Positions 44,118 through 53,244 of a stretch of 64,000 nt of DNA are shown piece after piece. A model generated the notes under the pieces. The model was not told where the DNA came from. It worked only from the letters and a program-made list of their open reading frames with translations, and made no database searches. Position numbers and translations under genes: made by a program. Source of the stretch: Prorocentrum cordatum (lineage: Eukaryota; Sar; Dinophyceae; Prorocentrales; Prorocentraceae). How positions within the stretch are numbered: position 1 is the stretch's first letter; the number at the start of each line of letters is the position of its first letter. The stretch covers positions 283,271 to 347,270 of the forward strand of contig CAUYUJ010011181.1 in assembly GCA_963575745.1 (NCBI GenBank), read 5' to 3'.

Positions 44118-44388
44118 GACTCGCGGGCCGCGGGCTTTGACAACCCCCTCGGAGGTCAGACGCCGACTGAAACATCCATGAGGGGCGGGGGGACGTGAGA
44201 GCGGAGAGGTGATGGACGGTGAGCCAGGAGACAAATGGAAAGAGAGCGGAGTGGAAGTTCCAGTCGGCATCTGATTTTCCGATTTTCAGGTGCCGTTCTT
44301 CGCCGCTGGCGGCTGTCGCGGTAGGCGTGCGCCGCGCTCGCGGGACCGTTCGCGAATATCCTTTTGCGCGCGTCGCCAGCAAAAAATC

Positions 44389-44509
44389 GGCGGGGCACCG
44401 CCTGTCATGGGCTCTCGTCGGCGGCACTCCGCCTAACTTCGGCGGTGCACCGCCCGCGCGCGCTGGACTCCCAGCACTCCCCCCCATTCAGCTTCGGCGG
44501 TGTACCGCC
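44389..44509 (+). repeat. Palindrome array 3 (between genes 2 and 3)
   Basis: GGCGGGGCACCGCC (44389), GGCGGCACTCCGCC (44420), GGCGGTGCACCGCC (44441) and GGCGGTGTACCGCC (44496), upstream of the ATG at 44744. Confidence 0.9.
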
Positions 44510-44743
44510 TGTGCGTGCTCCACGCTCCCTGCACGCCTCCTCCATTCCTCTTATGATGTTTTCCGCAGCCGCAGGCTCCAGGCTGCGCTTGCGCCGCGCT
44601 TTTCCCGCGCGCGCCTTCGCGGGCGCCCATCCGCCGTCCTCGGCGCGCTCTCGCAGCCTTCGCGGCCGCCTCCCTTCGCGCCGTCTTTGGCGCGCTCTCG
44701 ATCGCGGGCCTCCAGTGCGCCATCGAGCTCTTCTCTTCGCGAG

Positions 44744-45484
44744 ATGCCCATGATCAGCGTCTTCGGGTGCACGTGCCCGTTGTCGGGGACCTGCTCGAAA
44801 CGCGGGAGTTTCTTCAAGGGCGCGTCGCGAGATGAGGCCCTGTCGAGGCTCAAGACGCACTTGGTGAAGTCGAGCTACCACCTCCTCGAGGATGTCGACG
44901 CGGATCTTCAACTGGCCATCGCCGAGGTCGGCGCGCCCAAACGATTGCTTGCCCACGTCTTTCGGCGAACCTCGGTGGCGCTCGGCTCACCGAGGTCCGA
45001 GCGCCTTCGAGGTTCGACGAATGGCGCGAGCGATCGCGGGGCGCGCTTGAAGGTCGAGGAGTGGACTGAGGACACGGACGAGTGGGAGCGCTGGCAGAAG
45101 GCCAACGACGAGCAGTGGTGCAAGAACAACCGCCGCCGTGGCGCTCGCAGTGCGCCGTACCAGCCTCCCGAGCAGGTCGCTCCACTCAGCCAGAGTGCAG
45201 TGGCGGCGGCCTTCCCGAAGGGCAGCGGCAAGGGCGGTCCGCTTCAGCTCAACATGAGCGGAGCGAGCTCGCCCGTCAGCGCCAACATCGCGCCCGAGGC
45301 CACCGTGCAGCTGAACTCAGCGCAGGCGCAGGTGATCCTCGACAGCGTCACGAGGGCGAGGATGTGCTCGGCGGCCTGCCTGGCAGTGGCGGAGCGGTCG
45401 GCCGTGGCGTTCCGCGCCGAGCAGGCGGCCCTCGCCGACCTGCAGGAGACGCTGGCCAGCTGGCTCTCCAACAACGCGTCGTGA
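44744..45484 (+). CDS. Element gene 3: small Cys/His protein, ~204 aa
   Basis: Exons 44744-44926 and 45053-45484 (TGA). The 126-nt GT-AG intron has no stop codon in frame, so unspliced reading is also possible, but splicing joins LQLAIAE to VEEWTEDTDEWERWQKANDE cleanly. The N-terminus MPMISVFGCTCPLSGTCSKR has C9, C11 and C17, and KTHLVKSSYH gives H39 and H46. C11-x5-C17-x21-H39-x6-H46 could bind one zinc. I recall the same C-P-x(4)-C...H-L-x(3)-S-Y-H module from many dinoflagellate proteins. After the acidic, Trp-containing helix comes a basic KNNRRRGARS stretch and an Ala-rich helical C-terminus (RARMCSAACLAVAERSAVAF). Probably a nucleic-acid-binding accessory protein of the element (inference). 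The spacer upstream carries four palindromes. Confidence 0.7.
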   Translation: MPMISVFGCTCPLSGTCSKRGSFFKGASRDEALSRLKTHLVKSSYHLLEDVDADLQLAIAEVGAPKRLLAHVFRRTSVALGSPRSERLRGSTNGASDRGARLKVEEWTEDTDEWERWQKANDEQWCKNNRRRGARSAPYQPPEQVAPLSQSAVAAAFPKGSGKGGPLQLNMSGASSPVSANIAPEATVQLNSAQAQVILDSVTRARMCSAACLAVAERSAVAFRAEQAALADLQETLASWLSNNAS

Positions 45485-45925
45485 GGCCACGTTGGGGTCC
45501 TCCCGTCGCGGCGGCGTCGACCGCCCCCTTCGGCCGCCTCGTCGGCCGCCCTCTTCGGCCGCCTCGTCGGCCTAGCAGCCCGCCGCGCCGCCCGCGCAGG
45601 GCTTGCATCGGCCGCGTAGGCCGCCTTGGGCCCCGCGGGGGTTCGACGCCGACTGACAGATCGGGGAGGGGCACGGTGAGGGAGGTGCGGAGGGAAGGGG
45701 CATGGAGAGGAGCATGGGAGGGGGGTGCGGCATGGGGAGGGGCATGAGAATCGGGGTGGGGCGGAAAGGCTGTCGGTCGGCTTCTGACCCCCGCAACTCT
45801 TCGGCGCATCCGCGCGGTCGCTCGCGCGCGCGCGGGCCGTGCGCGCACTCTTATTTTTGGCGGGTCCGCCATTCTTTCTTGGAAAACTGCGATCATCATC
45901 ATCAACATCATCGTCATCAACATCA

Positions 45926-45961
<36 letters not shown>

Positions 45962-46244
45962 GAGTAGCATTGCCATTCTCATCCTCATCATTCCGATCAC
46001 CCCCATAGGAGGAGAAGGAAGAGGAGGAGTGGTGGCGAGGAGAGGGCGAGGAAGAGGAGGAGGGGAATGAGGAGGAGGAGGAGGAGGAGGAAGGGGGGGG
46101 GAGGAGTCCTTCCCCACCATTTTTCATCATCATTCTCACCATCATCATTCCGATCACCACCATCGGAGGAGGAGGGGGAGGAGGAGGAGGAGCAGCAGGA
46201 GGAGGAGTGGTGAGGAAAGAGAATGAGGATGAGGAGGAGGAGAG
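45485..46244. other. Spacer between genes 3 and 4, first part
   Basis: Contains CGGCCGCCTCGTCGG tandem words (45525-45575), an (ATC)n run at 45895-45962 and GAGGAGG tracts to 46240. Several long frames on the minus strand here are repeat artefacts; no exon is supported. Confidence 0.7.
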
Positions 46245-46578
46245 GGAACGATCTCGGCGCGGCTGCGATGAGGGCTGGTTTCCTGCGCCGCGTATCGCGG
46301 CGTATCCTGGCGTATCCTGGCGTATCCTGGCGTATCCTGGCGTATCGCGGCGTATCGCGCGACGGCGCGACGCGATACGCCAGGATACGCCAAGATACGC
46401 CGCGATACGCCAGGATACGCCAAGATACGCCCGTATCCTGCCGTATCCTGGCGTATCCTGGCGTATCCTGGCGTATCGCGGGGTGCCGCGGAGCGCGATG
46501 CGCCAGGATACGCCAGGATACGCCGCGATGCGCGGCGCAGGAACGCAGCCCTCAGCGCAGCCGCGCCGAGCTCGTTCC
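46245..46578. repeat. 334-bp foldback element with ~48-bp inverted ends
   Basis: The left arm 46245-46292 (core CTCGGCGCGGCTGCG, GAGGGCTG, TTCCTGCGCCGCG) matches the complement of 46531-46578 at about 44 of 48 bases. Complementarity extends inward through TATCGCGGCGTATCCTGGCG. The interior is an alternation of direct and inverted 10-bp units (GCGTATCCTG, GCGATACGCC). The whole element can form one long hairpin. It lies inside giant element 1, so it is either nested or part of it. It has no coding capacity. Confidence 0.85.
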
Positions 46579-46780
46579 GATTCGTCGGAATCGCCATCAC
46601 CATCACCATCGCCATCTCGCCATCTCACCTTCACCACCACATCACCATCGCCACCTCGCCATCACCACCTCACCATCACCAGAAATCATCGTCAGCACCT
46701 CGCCACCACCATCATCGTCACCACCAGCATCATCGTCGTCACCACCATCAGCATCACAACCTTACCACCACGTAGTCGTC

Positions 46781-47311
46781 GGCGGCGCACCGCCCATCGG
46801 TTGGACTTGTCCGCTGTGCTCCGCCCTTTGTTTTGTTTGACGTTTCCGTCGGCGGTGCACCGCCCATTGCCTGGTTGCACAATTTCGTCGGCGGCGCACC
46901 GCCCATGGATCGTCGTTGTCGGCGGCGCACCGCCCATTGTATGATTAGACAATTTCGTCGGCGGTGCACCGCCCATCGGTTGGACTTGTCGGCGGCGCAC
47001 CGCCCAATTTATGATTGGGCAATCTCGTCGGCGGTGCACCGCCAATCGGTCGTCGTTGTCGGCGGCGCAGCGCGCATTGTATGGTTGCACAATTTCGTCG
47101 GCGGCGCACCGCCCTTCGATCGTCGTTGTCGGCGGCACACCGCCCATTGCATGGTTAGACAAGTTCGTCGGCGGCGCACCGCCCATCGATCCTCGTCGTC
47201 GGCGGCGCACCGCCCATTGTTTGCATGTATATTCGTGAGCGCCACGCCGATCATTTGTTTTCCTTGTCGCGGCTGTCGCATCGCGCCGCGCGTTTTCGGC
47301 GGCGCACCGCC
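46781..47311 (+). repeat. Palindrome array 4 (about 13 copies, between genes 3 and 4)
   Basis: Sites begin at 46781, 46851, 46890, 46921 and onward, roughly alternating 30 and 40 bp apart (a ~70-bp dimer), to 47298. One at about 47060 is decayed (GGCGGCGCAGCGCG). Between them CATTGTATGGTTGCACAATT and ATCGGTCGTCGTTGTC recur. The array ends about 190 bp before the ATG of the largest gene (47498). Confidence 0.9.
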
Positions 47312-47497
47312 TGTTGTTCCAATTGTGTAGGCTGTGTTGCGCAGCCTTGTCCACTTCTCCAGAACCAACCTGCTCTCTCATCCGCCTTGCCCCTTGTTCC
47401 CTTTCATCCTCGCGCCGTGTTCTCGACAGCCGTTTTGTGCTGGCGCGCGGCCGCGGGGGCCGCGCGCGCGGCCGCGGGGGCCGCGGCGCCGCGGGCC

Positions 47498-49911
47498 ATG
47501 GCGGCCGCCGAGGAGGAGTCGCCCGTGCCCCCCTTCTTGCACGAGGGCGTCAAGTCACCCGCGCCGTCCGAAGACAGCTCGCAGGAAGAAGGCTCGAGGC
47601 CGCAGGCAGCAGACTCGTTCAAGAACGAGCCGCAGGAAGCAGGCTCGAGGCCGCAGGAGCTTGGTTCTGTGAAGGCCGAGGAAGGCGACACCTCGGCGGA
47701 GGCCAGTGCAGCTCCGCCTTGGCCCAAGGCCTCCTCGCCTGCGACTCCGCAGGAGCCCCCGCAGCGCGTGCCTGAGGAGGTCGCGGCCGCTGCGAAACCA
47801 AAGGCGGGGAAGGCGGGGCGGCCTCTCCTCGGGCGCCCCGCCGCCGTGCCGCCCGCCAAGCAGCCCCCGTCGCAGCGCTCGCTTTCTCAGTTCTTGACCG
47901 CGAAGAAGGGCGGCGGCGCGCCGCCTGCGAAGGCAAAGGCGAGCGCGGAGCCCAAGGCAAAGGCCAAACAGAAAGCGAAGAAGAAGCCAGCAGCGGCGGC
48001 ACCTTCGACGGCGGAGGACGCAGCAGCAGGGGCGGACGAGGCAGAGCCACAGCAGCAGGCCCAGACGCAGCACGACAAGAAGTCGGTTGCAGCCTCGCAA
48101 GCACCGCCGGCAGCGGAGGAGGATGCAGAGCCACAGCAGCAGCGCCAGGATGCAGCGCCGACGGAGGCAGAGGCGGCAGCAGAGGAGCCGCAGGCCGCGC
48201 CCTCAGACACGTTCGAGGCCGCCACGGACGAAGCAAAAGATGACTACGGCCGCTTCACGACGGGCTACGACCCACCCTGTCCAGGCCCGACGTGCGCCAA
48301 GTGCGGTCGGGATGCGGAGAGCGTCCGCTTCAGGCTCGCCCAGAAGAGCGCCAACACGTGGTGGTGTGGGAGCTGCAACAGCAAGAGTTCGATGGTGCAG
48401 CGCTGCTATGCGCACTGGCCACCGCGCTCGTTCGCTCTCATGCGCAAGGCGGACCAGCAGGCGTTCTGGCGCTCGATGGACGACCCTTCCATTGAGAACA
48501 ACGCTCAGTTCGAAGAGGAGCTGGTGAGGGTCCTCAGCGTCTCGAGGAAGGAACGCCTCACGGAGACCAAGGGCGGGGATTGGAAGCCCTTGTCCGTCTG
48601 GGCCCAGGAGGGGTACGACGCGGACGCCGTCCGTGCCAACAACGACGTGAGGTACAATTCCGACTTGAAGCAGGATTGTTACCGCATCCGCATCGAGGGC
48701 AGCAGGCAGGAGAACATCGAAGAGACAGTGAGGCAGGAGCTCCGCCAGAACAGGAAGCCGCCGAGGCCATCCCCACCGAAGCATGAGAGAGCCGTGGAGC
48801 CACTCCCGCAAAAGACGCACCGCTCGCCGAGCGGTGGCTACGAGGGCCCCACAGGCGCTGGTCGCCGTTCGACGAGTCGGAGCGGCGACAGCGACTGTTC
48901 GCAGAACCGCCAGCTGAAGCGGGGCCACTCCAGCAGCGGCGACGGCGCGGACCGCTTCCCCAGCCGCGGCCGCAAGCGCAGCAGCCGCGGCCGCAGGGCG
49001 GACAGCCGCCAGAAGCACCGCTCTTCCAGAGGTTCCCGCAGAGCCGACGCGAAGGGCCGCCGCTCGAGGAGCCGCAGGGCGCACAGCAAGAAGGAGAAGG
49101 CCCGCTCGAGGAGCCGCAGGGCGCACAGCAAGAAGGACAAGGCCCGCTCGAGGAGCCGCAGGGCGCACAGCAAGAAGGACAGCCGCAAGACGGGTCGCTC
49201 CCAGTCTCGCGAGAAGCAGCGCTCGAGGAGCCGCAACGACCACGGCAAGAAAGGGAGGGACTCGCGCAGTCGCATCAGGAGGGAACGCAGCGAGCAGAAG
49301 CGTGTCCAGAAGGCCATCAAGGACCGCAAGGCGTTGGCGATGAAGACGCTGGAAAAGACGGGGTCCTGGGACGTGCAGCTCGCATCGCTCCTCGACGACG
49401 AGGACTGCTCCAGGGTGCCGACCTGGGCGGTGAAGAACGCGAAGGACAGCCACAAGGATCTCTCGAAGCTCAGGGAGGCCGCGAAGACCGCGCTCGAGGA
49501 CCCCAGGGCGAGCTTGCCGTACGAGGCGAAGGCCTTGGAGGCAGCCCTCGCCGACGCAAAGACCGCTGTCGGTGGCCTGCGTTCGGCCATCGAGCACGCG
49601 AGCTGCTCAACGGCCTTTTCATCCATCGTGGATGGCGGTGCTCCGCCGATCGACCGCTCGACTGCCGATCGATCGATCGAAGATTTTGCTGATCGACCGC
49701 TCGACCCATCGAGGGTTTCGCCGATCGGCCGCCGACCGATCGCGTTCGGATCGGTCGACCGCCGATCGATCGATCGACCGCCGATCGAGCGCCGTTCGAT
49801 CGCGATCGGCCGCCGATCGATCGCGTTCGACCGCCGATCGATCGCGTTTGCGTCCCGATCATCCTTCTACAGGCCAAGAAGTACAGCAAGAAGAACACCC
49901 CGAGGGACTGA
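47498..49911 (+). CDS. Element gene 4: zinc-ribbon and SR-repeat protein, ~700 aa
   Basis: The main exon runs from ATG 47498 to a donor probably near 49566. The last exon is 49873-49911 (after CTACAG), encoding AKKYSKKNTPRD and TGA. In order: an acidic Ser/Glu-rich N-terminus with repeats of EGSRPQ/EAGSRPQ; QRSLSQFLTAKK, which resembles a PCNA-interacting (PIP) box except for Leu at the last aromatic position; Lys/Ala- and Gln-rich linkers; C266-x2-C269 and C290-x2-C293 (CAKCGRD, WWCGSCNS), a zinc-ribbon-like pair followed by QRCYAHWPPRSF; a folded segment with WKPLSVWAQEGYDADAV; an Arg/Ser-rich domain with three SRSRRAHSKKDKAR-like repeats; and a helical tail. I recall the CxxC-x20-CxxC...AFW module from many dinoflagellate proteins. 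SR repeats suggest RNA or chromatin association (inference). The intron contains a palindrome and GATCG-rich repeats. Confidence 0.75.
49630..49872. repeat. GATCGACCGCCGATCGATCG repeats in the last intron of gene 4
   Basis: Alternating CGATCGA, CCGCCGATCGA and TCGCGTTCG words over about 220 bp, rich in GATC and CGATCG. A palindrome variant GGCGGTGCTCCGCC lies at the left edge (49635). The tract keeps the main frame open to 50018, so an unspliced longer reading is possible but unlikely. Confidence 0.6.
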
Positions 49912-50098
49912 GCTCGGCGGCGGCTGCCCTGCTCAGTCCCCAGCCGCTGCGACGCGCGCTGGGGCGCGCTGGAGGCGCGCTGGAAGTCTGCCCCCGCCCG
50001 CGCAGACTTCCCTCGCTTAGACAAAAACTATATTCCTCCGTGGTCCGCCTCCCTTTCCTCGTGCACGGCGTCCTTGTAGCCATGCTCCTCTTATTTCT

Positions 50099-50368
50099 GG
50101 CGGTGCACCGCCCATGGGCAGCATCCGCCGACGGCGGTAGTTTGCCTCCTGTCCACACCCCGCACTCTTCTGGCGGTACACCGCCCGTTGCCAGCCATCC
50201 GCCGACGGCGGTACTCCGCCTCCTGTCCATGCCCCGCACTCTTCTGGCGGTGCACCGCCCGTGTGCAGCCATCCGTCGTCGGCGGTGCTCCGCTTCCTGT
50301 CCATGCTCAGGAGTCTTCTGGCGGTGCACCGCCTGTTGTCAGCCATCCGTCGTCGGCGGTACCCCGCC
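50099..50368 (+). repeat. Palindrome array 5 (between genes 4 and 5)
   Basis: About seven sites: GGCGGTGCACCGCC at 50099, 50246 and 50320, GGCGGTACACCGCC at 50172, and the variants GGCGGTACTCCGCC, GGCGGTGCTCCGCT and GGCGGTACCCCGCC. The ~74-bp repeating unit also carries GTCCATGCCCCGCACTCTTC. 50385-50415 has short tandem CATCCGTTGTCA words. Confidence 0.9.
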
Positions 50369-50453
50369 ATCCGTCATCCGTTGTCACCCATCCGTCATCC
50401 GTTGTCAACCTTTTCCACCGCCTCACCCACCCTACTTCAACGGCTCGAAGGGC

Positions 50454-50635
50454 GCCCGCGGCGGCGCGCCAGGCGGGGGCGGCGCCATGGCCGAGCGATG
50501 GCCCCCTGCCGAGCGTCAGAGGCTGCAGGGGGCAGCGCTTCTGCGCCCGCGGCGGCGCGCCAGGCGGGGGCGGCGCCATGGCCGAGCGATGGCCTCCTGG
50601 CAAGCGTCAGAGGCTGCAGGAGGCAGCGCTTCTGC
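50454..50635 (+). repeat. 91-bp tandem duplication spanning the start of gene 5
   Basis: GCCCGCGGCGGCGCGCCAGG to GGCAGCGCTTCTGC occurs twice, 91 bp apart, with only a few differences. Both copies hold an ATG in the same context (50487 and 50578). Because 91 is not a multiple of 3, only the second ATG is in frame with the downstream exons. Confidence 0.9.
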
Positions 50636-52967
50636 GGGGCGCATCGCGGGCGGCGCTGGACAGGTGCACGGAATCCAAAAATCAGAATGCGCAATGTGTT
50701 TGAAGGATGTTTTGTTTGGTCGGCTTTTTCTTTTCAAAATGCCCGACCGATCTCCACCCGCCTTCCCCGCGCAGGGTGGCTCGCGTCCTGCTGCAGGACG
50801 ACGACGAGCACGTGGCGGCGGCGACCGTGGGCGCCGACGTGGCTCGCGCGGTGGCGCCGCTTCTGGATGTTATCGAATTGCCGCGCCGAGACGGTGGCCC
50901 AGCGTTCAGGTGGACTGTATGTTTGCCCGACAAGATCGTCCCCAAGCTGGCCCACGCGGCGGGGCCTTGGAGTGATCGGTTCTGGGCGGCGATGCGGGCG
51001 TTTCCTTCGTCGCCATCGCAACCGTGGCGGATGCTGCTCTACCACGACGACGTGGTCGTCGGCGCGCAGCTCAAAGCTGCCAACCGCAGGACGTCCATTG
51101 TTGTGTACATTAGTTTTTTGGAGCTGGGCACATACCTTCAAGAAGAGGGCGCCTGGCTCCCGCTGGGAGTCCTTCGGTCAGAGGACAAGAAGGATATCAC
51201 CGCAGCGGGCGTGGTGAGGGCCATCCTGCGGCGCCTCTTCCTCGGGCCAGGAGGCGGCGGTTTCGACGTCGGCGCGTCTCGGTTGCATTTCAAGCGCCAC
51301 AGGCTGATCATGGACGAAAGCGCGGGCAAGGACACCTTCTCGCACAAGGGCTCCAGCGGTTGGCGGCCCTGCTGCAACTGGCACCCTCAGCCGTTGGGAC
51401 CCGTCTGGTTACCTGGTGGGTATCGCTTGCGTCGGCGCCTCGAGGTTCGACCCGATGACTGCGGAGGCGTCGGGGGCGGGCAATGCGCGGCCGACGCTCG
51501 GCGAGTCCAGAGAGTTCACGAACGGACTTCGCGAACTCCCTGGAATTCGCGAGCGGAGTTCGCTCGGCCGGCTCCCGCCAAGGAGTTCGCGAAGGGGTAC
51601 GACGAACTCGTGGAACTTCAACGCGCGGCGAGTGCAGTGGCCTTCCAGAATCTCCAATCCGCGTACGGCATCACTGTGAACGAGTTCTCGTTGATGGCCG
51701 ACGTCGAACTCCGACGCGTTTGCTCGCTGGACATGTACACGCGCGACCCGATGCACATCATCCTGGCGAGCGGAGGCACGTTCCAGGTGGAGGTGTTCTG
51801 CCTGCACAAAGCAGTGGCGCGCGTGATTCCAGACGTGTGGGATCGGTGGCGAACCGATTTCCAGCGCTGGGCTCCAGGCCGCGGCGGAGGGAAAGCTCCC
51901 GTGCATCTCTTCTCCCCTGCCAGGAAGAAAGCCTGCGTCGAGGCAGGGCATTTCGTCGGCTCCGCGTCGGACTGCCTCGCCGTCCTGCCGTTCCTCAGGA
52001 ACTGGCTGCACGTGGATTTCTTGCCGCATCACGCGCCGTTCCTGCCCCAGGCGCGGTCCTTTGAGGCCATGTATGCCGTCATGGAACTGTACCTGGCGGC
52101 GAAACGCGGCGGCTGCCCAGACACGTTCGATGTTGATTTCAAGCGCCATGTCGGGTTGGCGCTCAGGAAACACGTGCGGGCCTACACGGACGCGTGGATC
52201 GTGCCTAAGCATCATTATCTTTGGCACGCAGCTGTGCAGGCGGCGGAGGATGGGTTGATGCTCGACTGTTTCGTGCTCGAGCGAAAACACAAGCTCATCA
52301 AGGACACCGCGGAGCACTACGACCGCTTGGGCGGCATGGACAAGGATGTGATCACCCAAGCTGTGGCTACGTACTTGCACGAGTCCTCGGCCGCGCCGCG
52401 CCAGTCGCACAAATGGTGGCCGACCCCTGAGCTCGACGGGATCATCGGGCAGCGCGGTTGGGGCCAAATGGGCTTTGGTGCACGCGCGAGCCTCCACGGG
52501 GGGCGCGCCTGCGGGGGCGCCTCTCGGGGCAACGCCGAGGCTCGCACGTGCACCAGGGCCTATCCAAGCACGGCGCCATCACTTGTCGTCGAGCTGCTGT
52601 CGGCGGCCTCGTCTACGGCAGCGGGGACGCGTGGCTCGAGGGCGACGCCGCGTTCCACGTCCACTGCGTGGCGGTGGCCGCGGGGCGCTCCTACCTCATC
52701 GTGGAGCCGCTGGACCTGGCGTCGCGGCCTGCGCCTGGGGAGTCCGCGTGGCGGCCACGAGGAGGACCGAGCTGTGCAAGGAGGAGGGAGGGGGAGGAGG
52801 GGAGGGAGGGGGAGGAGGAGGAACAGGGGGACGAGGAGGAGGGGAGGAGGAGGGGGACGAGGAAGGAGAGGAGGAGGAGGAGGAGGAGGAGGAGGAGGAG
52901 GGGGACGAGGAGGATGGGATGGCCCACTACGCCGCCGCCCCATAGGATGCGGCGCGCTGGCTGCTGA
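50578..52967 (+). CDS. Element gene 5: transposase-like protein (DxMH, ERKHK), ~685 aa
   Basis: Exons 50578-50663, 50775-51444, 51583-52456 and 52540-52967 (TGA); phases 2, 0, 1 agree, giving 685 residues. Introns are GT-AG of 111, 138 and 83 nt. Landmarks: D120-D121 in LLYHDDVVVG, a Cys pair at 228-229 (GWRPCCNW), D307 in TRDPMHIILASGG, K461 in KHHYLWH, E485 in VLERKHKLIK, and a C-terminal segment GLVYGSGDAWLEGDAAF. I recall the set Y-W-D-E...AWLPLxVLR...KGxxGxRPC...RDxMHxxASGG...ERKHK from one of the most expanded dinoflagellate families. The DD-CC-DxxH-E order and the 178-residue D-E distance match the gene at 15.99-18.99 kb and resemble EnSpm/CACTA DDE transposases (inference). The last ~60 residues come from a GAGGAGG tract and may not be real. 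This is the presumed mobility enzyme of the element. Confidence 0.8.
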
Positions 52968-53050
52968 GGACGCCCCGCGGGCGCCTGCGGCGTACACCCG
53001 CCGAGCCGAGGACGGGTCGGTCCGCGCGCTGGTGTAAAACGCGCGCGCGC

Positions 53051-53132
53051 GGCGGTGCACCGCCTGGCGGTGGGCCGCCTGTTGTAAAAAATCACGTTCG
53101 CGCGGCGGTAGCCCGCCTGGCGGCATCCCGCC
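53051..53132 (+). repeat. Palindrome array 6 (next to right end)
   Basis: GGCGGTGCACCGCC at 53051, GGCGGTGGGCCGCC at 53066, GGCGGTAGCCCGCC at 53104 and GGCGGCATCCCGCC at 53119, between the last stop codon and the right terminal repeat. With array 1 it gives both element ends the same subterminal motif. Confidence 0.9.
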
Positions 53133-53244
53133 TGGGGAAAAGGAGGGACGGAGAGGAGGGGAACGGGAGCGGGGCCCCGCAGGCTGCACGGATCGATGGC
53201 GACGCCGACGCGTTTTTGAAAGCGCCCCCGCCCCCATTTTCCAT

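Noticed and set aside
45348-46640. 430-codon minus-strand frame antisense to element gene 3
   Set aside because: It overlaps the well-supported plus-strand exons, a GATGAT/ATC microsatellite and the 46.2-kb foldback; composition is repeat-driven.
48203-49597. 464-codon minus-strand frame opposite element gene 4
   Set aside because: Mirror frame of the SR-repeat and GC-rich coding sequence; the plus strand has the zinc ribbon and a consistent last exon.
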